The notes under the pieces are model-generated. The model had not been told where the DNA came from. It searched no databases and worked only from the letters and a program-made list of their open reading frames with translations. A stretch of DNA of 12,735 nucleotides, taken from Lachnospiraceae bacterium UBA3638 (GTDB taxonomy: Bacteria > Bacillota > Clostridia > Lachnospirales > Lachnospiraceae). Shown here in pieces: positions 1-6,466 of this stretch (the first letter of the stretch is position 1; the number at the start of each line of letters is the position of its first letter). The DNA is taken from positions 1 through 12,735 of the forward strand of contig DFKT01000099.1 of the NCBI GenBank assembly GCA_002373595.1, read 5' to 3'. The translations under genes were made by a program, and so were the position numbers.

Positions 1-56
1 GGTAGAGCAGAGGACTGAAAATCCTCGTGTCGCTGGTTCGATTCCGGCTCTGGGCA
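1..56 (+). tRNA. tRNA-Phe (GAA), 5' end cut by window edge
   Basis: The 3' three quarters of a tRNA can be folded directly. The 3' half of the D stem is at 5-8. The anticodon stem is 10-14 with 22-26, around a seven-base loop whose anticodon GAA lies at 17-19. The T stem is 32-36 with 44-48, around loop TTCGATT. The 3' strand of the acceptor stem is 49-55 and the discriminator A is at 56. The next bases are CAT, so CCA is not encoded and must be added after transcription. The 5' acceptor strand and most of the D arm lie before the window. GAA decodes phenylalanine codons. Confidence 0.95.
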
Positions 57-61
57 CATTT

Positions 62-94
62 AAGAAGTACAGATTGTCTGTACTTCTTTTTTTT
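62..94 (+). terminator. Intrinsic terminator of the tRNA transcript
   Basis: A perfect 12-bp stem (62-73 with 77-88) closes a three-base loop, TTG. It runs into a T tract ending at 94. It begins five bases after the mature tRNA end, so it should end the tRNA-Phe transcript. The loop and the 3' arm also supply the -35 box of the next promoter. Confidence 0.93.
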
Positions 95-102
95 AGTATA
101 AT
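74..102 (+). promoter_or_regulatory. Sigma-A-type promoter of the hydrolase/sensor operon
   Basis: TTGTCT at 74-79 is followed by a 17-base spacer and a perfect TATAAT at 97-102. Transcription would start near 108-110, giving a leader of roughly 27 bases before the ATG at 136. The -35 box lies in the loop and 3' arm of the tRNA terminator, so the two signals share DNA. Confidence 0.72.
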
Positions 103-135
103 TATAGAACATCTCTCTTTTTTTTGGAGCATATC

Positions 136-1239
136 ATGTCTGACAACATTTTGGATTACTTGAAAAAATACGGGGACACTTCTTTAAGTGATGTAAGTTT
201 TAATAATGTTGACTCTGCTATCTTGTGTCAGCTGGTTTATCTTAAGTTCGACGGACTTATCCCCGATTATTCCGATGATCCGGAAGGTATCTCACTCAGA
301 CAGATATCGGAGCATAAAGATCACGAAGGTCTTTTTGCTGATAAGAAATATGAAAAACTCAACAGGCATTTATTTGAACTGTTGATAAGCGGTAAACGAT
401 TCTGCGATGTCAGGCTTCGTGATTACCGTAATATCATTGATAAGGAAACTCAGATCCAGTTTTGTGCAGTGACATATCTCTTACCGGACGGTCAGGTGTA
501 TATCTGTTTTAGAGGTACAGATGAAACACTTGTAGGATGGAAAGAAGATTTCAATATGACCTACCTGGATGCTGTTCCTGCGCAGAAGAGCGCACTTGAG
601 TACCTGACTTCGGAAGCGGAACTGATCGATGGATGTTTCATCGTCGGCGGCCATTCTAAGGGAGGAAATCTCTCTGTATATGCATCTATGAATGCACCGC
701 AGGAGACGCGGGATCGTATAACGAAGATATACAGTTTCGATGGGCCGGGATTTCGAAAGGAAGTCATAAACAGATCCAAGTATGATGATATAAGGGATAG
801 GATAGTCAAATTGATCCCTCAGTCCAGCGTGGTCGGACTGCTTGCGGAATATGACCGGATATACAAGGTCATAAAGAGCTCTTCAATAGGTCTTTCACAG
901 CATCTGATCTACAATTGGACTGTCGAAGACAGGGACTTTGCGCCGGGAGATGATATCAAAGGACCCGCGAGGATCTTCGACACTACATTCAACGAGTGGA
1001 TTGAAGGGCTTGATGAAGAGAAGAGGAAGAGTTTCAGTGATTGTATGTATGCGATCATCGATTCGTGTGATGCAAACGATAGGATTGCATTCGCTGAAAG
1101 CCCGCTGAAAAATATGAACAAGATACTGAGTGCGGCAAGAGGACTTGATGAAGGCAGCGCCAAGATGCTCAGAAGTATAGCTATTAAATTTTTCGAAGAA
1201 GCGGGAACACAGATCCGAAGTGAGATCGGCAGGAAATGA
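136..1239 (+). CDS. DUF2974 (Mbeg1-like) alpha/beta-hydrolase, lipase-like
   Basis: This 367-residue protein has the hallmarks of the DUF2974 family, which has an alpha/beta-hydrolase fold and is distantly related to class 3 lipases. The motif FRGTDET (about 125-131) resembles the lipase oxyanion segment. GHSKG (172-176) is the nucleophile elbow with Ser174 as probable catalytic serine. The late His256 in the family-typical segment SQHLIYNW is a candidate catalytic histidine. There is no signal peptide or membrane segment, so it is probably cytoplasmic. The chosen start is ATG 136, which has GGAG at 126-129 six bases upstream. An in-frame TTG at 124 would add four residues but overlaps that site. 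It is the first gene of an operon with three membrane sensors, and the next gene begins 32 bases on. The substrate is unknown. Confidence 0.88.
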   Translation: MSDNILDYLKKYGDTSLSDVSFNNVDSAILCQLVYLKFDGLIPDYSDDPEGISLRQISEHKDHEGLFADKKYEKLNRHLFELLISGKRFCDVRLRDYRNIIDKETQIQFCAVTYLLPDGQVYICFRGTDETLVGWKEDFNMTYLDAVPAQKSALEYLTSEAELIDGCFIVGGHSKGGNLSVYASMNAPQETRDRITKIYSFDGPGFRKEVINRSKYDDIRDRIVKLIPQSSVVGLLAEYDRIYKVIKSSSIGLSQHLIYNWTVEDRDFAPGDDIKGPARIFDTTFNEWIEGLDEEKRKSFSDCMYAIIDSCDANDRIAFAESPLKNMNKILSAARGLDEGSAKMLRSIAIKFFEEAGTQIRSEIGRK

Positions 1240-1271
1240 TCTGATGACTGCCTGATAACGGAGATGCGTCT

Positions 1272-2606
1272 ATGAAGAAGATTTTTGATGAAAAGAAAAC
1301 TCTGATCATATTCATCGTATCGATGGTATTCTTTATTGTTGCCATTACGGTTAATTTCTATATTCTGTACGATAAAGCCAGAAACAATCTCATCACTAAC
1401 AAAGAAATAGAGTCGATGTACGAGGCGATAGATATCAATAATTTCCTATTGGAGAGCATCGATACTGTGCGTGTTGTGGGCGGATATATCGATAACCTGC
1501 AGGCAAGCAACGCATCCGACGAGCAGATACTGGATTATCTGACGAGATCGACGGATGCTTATTCAGATTACCTGGACAGCAGTTTCACCGGACTCTACGG
1601 AGTATTTGGCGGTCATTATCTTGACGGAGCAGGATGGGTGCCGGAGAAGGGCTGGGTAGCAGAGGAACGCCCCTGGTATATCGCAGCCAAGGAAGCGGAT
1701 GGTGAAATCACCCTTGTCACGCCTTATGTAGATTCACAGACACATACCGTGATGATGTCTATCTCACAGCTCCTGGCCGATAAAAAGAGCGCCGTATCGC
1801 TGGATATAAGTTTGGACAGTCTGCAGACCAGAACGGAGAGCAATGCGGCTAATAATATCTGGAAGTACTCGATGATAATCGATTCAGACGGATTTGTAGT
1901 AACGCATTCAGATATTGATGAGATCGGTAAATACTATTCCGATAAATGTGGAGATTTCGGAGAGGTCTTATATGAAAGGATAAAGGGCGTCGATAGGTTA
2001 TATACAACAGTGGAGTATAACGGCGTGAAGTATGCTGTTTTCTCGGCTATGATAGGCGGAGAATGGTACTGTATCAATGTGGTTGAAAAGAAAGTGATGT
2101 ATGGATCTCTGGTCAGAGTGTACTTTATGTTTGTGATCACGCTTCTCGTTGTCATCATCCTGATCACGCATGTCTTTGTTATAGTCAGGAAGAGACAGCA
2201 TCAGGTAAAAGTTGTCACAGAAGAACTTGCCGCGGTGGCGAATACATATAAAGAGATGATGCTCATCAATATACCGAAGGACAGCTACAGTGAGATCTCG
2301 GTGGGAGAAGATCGGATGAATATCTCTCTGATCGACAAGCACGAAAAAGCGCAAAATACACTTCGCGTAAACATGGATGCCATAACGGATGAGAGATTCA
2401 AAAAGGGAATCTTTGAATTTATATCGCTGGATACTCTCGATGAGAGACTGCAGGACAAGAAGGCGATACAGAAGGAATTTATTAACAACAGGAACCATAA
2501 ATGTTGCTGCCGTTTTGTACCGGTAGTACGGGCTAACGACGGCAGACTTGAGAAAGTCATATGGATAGTGGAAGTGGTCGATGATGCAGGGACGGTGCAT
2601 GTATGA
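1272..2606 (+). CDS. Membrane Cache-PAS sensor protein without output domain
   Basis: The 444-residue protein has a membrane segment at about 10-32, an extracellular dCache-type sensor domain (about 35-280), a second membrane segment at about 282-305, and a cytoplasmic domain of about 120 residues. The Cache part shows ERPWY (132-136) and PYVD (151-154), typical of dCache_1. The cytoplasmic part resembles the PAS-like domain that usually precedes GGDEF in clostridial cyclases, including the closing stretch VIWIVEVVDD. The protein then stops, and no GGDEF, EAL, HD-GYP, kinase or methyl-accepting domain follows. Three consecutive cysteines (411-413) sit in the PAS-like domain. GGAG at 1260-1263 supports the start. 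Its stop overlaps the next start (ATGA), so the two are probably translationally coupled. It likely senses a small ligand and acts through a partner, perhaps the next protein. Confidence 0.85.
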   Translation: MKKIFDEKKTLIIFIVSMVFFIVAITVNFYILYDKARNNLITNKEIESMYEAIDINNFLLESIDTVRVVGGYIDNLQASNASDEQILDYLTRSTDAYSDYLDSSFTGLYGVFGGHYLDGAGWVPEKGWVAEERPWYIAAKEADGEITLVTPYVDSQTHTVMMSISQLLADKKSAVSLDISLDSLQTRTESNAANNIWKYSMIIDSDGFVVTHSDIDEIGKYYSDKCGDFGEVLYERIKGVDRLYTTVEYNGVKYAVFSAMIGGEWYCINVVEKKVMYGSLVRVYFMFVITLLVVIILITHVFVIVRKRQHQVKVVTEELAAVANTYKEMMLINIPKDSYSEISVGEDRMNISLIDKHEKAQNTLRVNMDAITDERFKKGIFEFISLDTLDERLQDKKAIQKEFINNRNHKCCCRFVPVVRANDGRLEKVIWIVEVVDDAGTVHV

Positions 2607-3982
2607 AGAATAAAGCGTGGGTGATATCGTCGATCTATTTGGCGATTCTGTGCCTGATCGGGATAACCGCATATTATGCTGCCACTCTGAACAGCGCGGA
2701 TGAGGATAAGGAATTCAGCATCCTGCTCACAGAGAGGATTGACGATGCCATTGAGAACAGACTCAATGTTCCGCTCAAAGTCTCGATGGCAATGGCCAAT
2801 GATTCCTTCCTGATAGATGCTCTGATGCAGGAAAACGCGACATCCGAAAAGGAAGTTGAGAGTCTGATGATGGAGTATCTGAAAGGACTGAAGGAAAGCG
2901 CAGGATATTCCACCGCATTTGTGATCTCGGATAAGACAAAGAGATATTATACTCCGGATGGGATATTCAAGATCGTAAATACGGAAGGGGATGCACATGA
3001 TATATGGTATTCTGTCTTCCTTCAGCAGGATAATGAATTTGCCCTTGATGTCGATGTTGATGAAGTAAACGAAAAGGCATGGACAGTATTTCTCGATGTA
3101 AAGATCAGAGATGATGCGGGACGATTACTCGGTGTATGCGGAGTCGGGGTCGTAATGCAGGATATACAGGATCTTTTCAGAGAATATGAGACCAGATACG
3201 GCGTAAAGATCAATCTGGTCGATGAGAACGGACTGGTCCAGGCCGATGTGAACAATATAAATATAGAGACCGTATATCATGCAAAGCAGATTCTTTCTCA
3301 GACGGGACAGTGTGTATATACCCCCAAGGGAGTCGGCGGATATGTCATAACCAAGTATATCGAACAGCTTAACTGGTATCTGGTCATCCAGAAATACGGC
3401 GCGGATACGGGAAGAGGGGCAAGCCCGACACCGATCGTGCTGATGATCACGATCACGGTCCTGCTGATCGCACTTGGGTATTTCCGTATAAGAGACGAGA
3501 AGCTGGACATCAGGTCCGTCAAGTACAATCATTATGACAATAAGAAGGATACGCTGACAGGTCTGTACAACCGTAATTACTTCAAGGAAGTATACGGCGA
3601 GAGAGGCATCTTTAACACGACAAGGTATAAATCGATCGCCGTATTTGATATCGACTTCTTTAAAGAAGCCAATGATACGATGGACGGAAACAAGATCCTT
3701 CTCATGGTAACCGAATGTGCAAAGAAGACGCTCGGTGACAATGCGGAAATTTTCAGATGGGGAGGAGATGAATTCGCTGTCCTGATGGAGTGGTCAATAG
3801 AGTTTGCGACGGAGATCTGCAGACAGTTCGTCAGGGAAGTGGAGAAGGACGGCAGAGTGACGATATCACTTGGCGTAACGGAAGTCAGACTGTCCGATAC
3901 GATCAAGAAAAACTATTACAGAGCCGCTCAGGCCTGCTATATCGTAAAGGAAATGGGCGGAAACGGAGTAAAGCGCAGCTAG
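2603..3982 (+). CDS. Membrane Cache-GGDEF protein, probably degenerate diguanylate cyclase
   Basis: The 459-residue protein has an N-terminal membrane segment (about 7-27), an extracellular Cache-like sensor region (about 35-270), a second membrane segment (about 278-294) and a C-terminal GGDEF domain (about 315-459). The signature GGDEF is intact at 387-391 and the metal-binding Asp349 is present in FDIDFFK. The substrate loop is abnormal. The usual ND-T-x-GHxxGD segment reads NDTMDGN (357-363), three residues shorter and without the guanine-contacting Asp. There is no RxxD inhibitory site before GGDEF. The late ADxALYxAK motif is also diverged (AAQACYIVK). Cyclase activity is therefore doubtful, and it may instead be a GTP or c-di-GMP sensing partner. 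The start overlaps the previous stop by four bases. Confidence 0.88.
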   Translation: MKNKAWVISSIYLAILCLIGITAYYAATLNSADEDKEFSILLTERIDDAIENRLNVPLKVSMAMANDSFLIDALMQENATSEKEVESLMMEYLKGLKESAGYSTAFVISDKTKRYYTPDGIFKIVNTEGDAHDIWYSVFLQQDNEFALDVDVDEVNEKAWTVFLDVKIRDDAGRLLGVCGVGVVMQDIQDLFREYETRYGVKINLVDENGLVQADVNNINIETVYHAKQILSQTGQCVYTPKGVGGYVITKYIEQLNWYLVIQKYGADTGRGASPTPIVLMITITVLLIALGYFRIRDEKLDIRSVKYNHYDNKKDTLTGLYNRNYFKEVYGERGIFNTTRYKSIAVFDIDFFKEANDTMDGNKILLMVTECAKKTLGDNAEIFRWGGDEFAVLMEWSIEFATEICRQFVREVEKDGRVTISLGVTEVRLSDTIKKNYYRAAQACYIVKEMGGNGVKRS

Positions 3983-3991
3983 GAGGTCTAT

Positions 3992-5653
3992 TTGCATTCA
4001 GTCAGAACAAAACTGATCGCACTCATAAGCGTTGTGGTAATGCTTATTTATTCCCTGCTTGCAGGGATAAGCATCTATTACATACGGTCCTCGGTTGAAT
4101 CCAATGCGAGGGATATGCTTACCATGCTCGCACAGGAGAAATCGCAGGAACTGGATCTTCAGTTTGAGGAGGCAGAGAGAGCAGTTTCAAGTTTGGAAGA
4201 GTATATCAGAGCCACCGCCAATCCCGAGAAACTGAAAGCCGACGAGAGTGCGATGCGAGACTATATGGACGATCTGGCTGTGCATGCATACGATGCGGCC
4301 AAGATTGCCGGAAATGTGGCAACAGTCTGGTTCAAAGCAGATCCCGATATATATGGCAAGACTACGGGCGTATTCTATGTAGATAATGGTAACGACGGCT
4401 TTATCAGGATACCCGGCAGCGATATATCCATGTATGAGAAAGATGACATGGAACATGCAGGGTGGTATTACGGGCCGAAGGAAAATGGCCGTGCAATGTG
4501 GACCGATCCCTATTACAACATGAATATCAATGTCTACATGATCTCGTATGCTTCCCCCATCGTAATAAACGGAGAGTTTTTCGGAGTGGTCGGTATGGAT
4601 GAGACCATGTCCGGTATCCACAGTGTGATAGACACCATCGATTTTGCGGCCGGATCGGGTTTCCTGATGAGTCCCAACGGCAATCTCATATATCATAAGG
4701 AATATCCTGAGGGACTGAAGAAGATCCTCTTCGGAGAGGAGATGTCTCAGGTATCGGAATGTATCACTCTCGGCAAGGCGACCAGGCATGAGATCGGGAA
4801 ATGCAAGTGGAATGGAATTGAGAACTGGGTGGTCGGAGCGCCGCTCAAAAACGGTATGATACTGGCCATACTTGCACCTGAAGGCGAAATAATGAACCCG
4901 ATGACGCATATGCTGAGAAATATGATCAGCGTGCTGGCGGTTATGTTTATAGCTCTTCTCTTTATCGTGTGGAGAGTTGTTGTATGGATAGTAAAGCCCA
5001 TACAGGAACTTACCGTGGCATCATCGCGAATATCAAAGGGTGAGCTTAATGTAGCCATAGACTATCATTCCAAGGATGAAGTCGGAAAGCTGGCTGATGA
5101 GCTGAGGATGGTAGCAAAGGAGATGAGGGAGTATATCTCCTATATTCACACGCAGGCATATACAGATGCACTCAGTGGAGTCGGTAATAAGACTGCATAT
5201 CTCGATATGGTCAAAACCATAGACAGGAAGATACAGGAGGGACTTGCGGACTTCGCTGTAGCGATATTTGATATCAACGGACTTAAGCATATAAATGACA
5301 CCCAGGGACATGAGTACGGAGATCTGGTTATCATAGATATGTCGACTGTATTAAAGGCGTCATTCGGAGCGGACAAGGTCTACAGGATTGGCGGTGATGA
5401 ATTTATCGCCATTATGGAAAATGTGATCGAGGATGATATTCAGGGATTCATGAATAAGTATGAGCTTGAAATCAAAAAGATAAATGAGATCCCTCATGCT
5501 TATGAAGCAAAACTCGCGGCGGCTAAAGGATATACAATATACAATTCGTCTGTCCATAAAGACTTTAAGGCTGTATTCCAGAGCGCCGACACGGCGATGT
5601 ATGAGGATAAAGGAAACTTCTATCGTGGCAGAAACAATCGCAGGAAGTATTGA
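3992..5653 (+). CDS. Membrane dCache-HAMP-GGDEF diguanylate cyclase
   Basis: The 553-residue protein has a membrane segment at about 8-30, an extracellular dCache domain (about 35-305, with GWYYGP at 157-162 and VGMDE at 200-204), a second membrane segment (about 309-333), a HAMP linker (about 334-386) and a GGDEF domain (about 388-545). The catalytic parts look complete: Asp427 in FDINGLK, Asn435 and Asp444 in NDTQGHEYGD, and GGDEF at 467-471. The family makes cyclic di-GMP from two GTP. The RxxD inhibitory site reads FGAD, so product inhibition through that site is unlikely. The start is TTG at 3992, backed by AGGAGG at 3981-3986 five bases upstream, which overlaps the previous stop codon. 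The first internal ATG would remove half of the first membrane segment. It is the last gene of the operon. Confidence 0.93.
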   Translation: MHSVRTKLIALISVVVMLIYSLLAGISIYYIRSSVESNARDMLTMLAQEKSQELDLQFEEAERAVSSLEEYIRATANPEKLKADESAMRDYMDDLAVHAYDAAKIAGNVATVWFKADPDIYGKTTGVFYVDNGNDGFIRIPGSDISMYEKDDMEHAGWYYGPKENGRAMWTDPYYNMNINVYMISYASPIVINGEFFGVVGMDETMSGIHSVIDTIDFAAGSGFLMSPNGNLIYHKEYPEGLKKILFGEEMSQVSECITLGKATRHEIGKCKWNGIENWVVGAPLKNGMILAILAPEGEIMNPMTHMLRNMISVLAVMFIALLFIVWRVVVWIVKPIQELTVASSRISKGELNVAIDYHSKDEVGKLADELRMVAKEMREYISYIHTQAYTDALSGVGNKTAYLDMVKTIDRKIQEGLADFAVAIFDINGLKHINDTQGHEYGDLVIIDMSTVLKASFGADKVYRIGGDEFIAIMENVIEDDIQGFMNKYELEIKKINEIPHAYEAKLAAAKGYTIYNSSVHKDFKAVFQSADTAMYEDKGNFYRGRNNRRKY

Positions 5654-5665
5654 TCCGCTTGCCTG

Positions 5666-6466
5666 TCACATATTTCCAAGCACTTTATCCTTAACGACTC
5701 CAAAGAATTCCCTTACCACATTATTGAGCATATAGAGTTTATGAGAATCTGCGGGTATACCGCAGATATTTTTTGCACCTTGTCTGCGCGCAATCGCGAC
5801 TCCTCTGAATATATGGAAATTGCTGGTGACGATACCGATCCGTGTGCTTTTCGGATCGACCAGCTTAAAACTGTTCTTAATATTCTCAATAGTATTGGTC
5901 GATTGATCCTCTATCAAGATGCGTGATGGGTCTATTCCGCGCGAAACAAGATATGAACTCATTACTTCTGCTTCGGGGAGAGGTTCATTGCTTCCCTGAC
6001 CGCCGGAGACTATTGCTATCGTATCAGGGTATTCGCACAGGTAATCATAAGCTCTGTCCAGTCGGTACTTGAGGACTACGCTGGGATAGTCTCCTCTTAT
6101 TTGCGCACCGAGCACGATGATACAGTCTGCTTTGGGGCCGGGCTTGGAGAAAAAGCCGCTGATCACAAGACCCTCTACCAGGATAAAGATCGCTGATCCG
6201 ATCGAAAAGAGGATCCAAAAGGTAATGCGTAAGGGACGCGGTACTTTAAGCCACAATCCAAACTTTAATACGATCGGCATCAAAAATGAGCAGAATGAAG
6301 CGATAAACCAGAGCATGAAGAATGTGGTCCCGCTCCCGACGCGGTAGATAATGATCGCATAGATAAAAAACAAGACTCCCGCGATACACCATAAGAGGTA
6401 AGGGAGTCTGATGCATTTAAGTATTTCAGGGATCTTAGATATTATATTTTGCATGGTATGTCTCAT
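5666..6466 (-). CDS. YdcF/SanA-like DUF218 membrane protein
   Basis: The 266-residue protein has three predicted membrane segments (about 23-43, 48-70, 81-103) and then a DUF218 domain (about 112-262). The family motifs are visible in order: VLGAQIRG (118-125) with RLDRA downstream, SGGQGSNEPLPEAEVM (154-169), STNTIENI (189-196), TSNFHIFR (214-221) and the late REFF (252-255). Family members include E. coli SanA, ElyC and YdcF, with envelope-related roles. The exact reaction here is unknown. The gene starts inside the end of the upstream transporter gene, overlapping it by 32 bases, so it is probably translated by coupling. Neither ATG 6466 nor the in-frame ATG 6454 (four residues shorter) has a convincing ribosome binding site. 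It converges on the cyclase gene with 12 bases between stops. Confidence 0.9.
   Translation of the reverse strand: MRHTMQNIISKIPEILKCIRLPYLLWCIAGVLFFIYAIIIYRVGSGTTFFMLWFIASFCSFLMPIVLKFGLWLKVPRPLRITFWILFSIGSAIFILVEGLVISGFFSKPGPKADCIIVLGAQIRGDYPSVVLKYRLDRAYDYLCEYPDTIAIVSGGQGSNEPLPEAEVMSSYLVSRGIDPSRILIEDQSTNTIENIKNSFKLVDPKSTRIGIVTSNFHIFRGVAIARRQGAKNICGIPADSHKLYMLNNVVREFFGVVKDKVLGNM
5747..5774 (+). terminator. Intrinsic terminator of the sensor operon, inside the convergent gene
   Basis: The perfect 8-bp GC-containing stem ATCTGCGG / CCGCAGAT (5747-5754 with 5760-5767) has a five-base loop and is followed by six T at 5769-5774. It works only in the plus direction and lies 93 bases after the cyclase stop, within the 3' coding part of the minus-strand ydcF-like gene. 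Confidence 0.82.

Noticed and set aside
1998..2998. Two long minus-strand open frames (224 and 237 codons) opposite the Cache sensors
   Set aside because: They lie fully antisense to well-recognised coding sequence, lack ribosome binding sites, overlap each other and resemble no known family. They are probable coding shadows.
4187..4909. A 240-codon minus-strand open frame opposite the dCache-HAMP-GGDEF gene
   Set aside because: It is rich in His, Ile and Tyr, as expected of a reverse-frame shadow, with no ribosome binding site or family motif.
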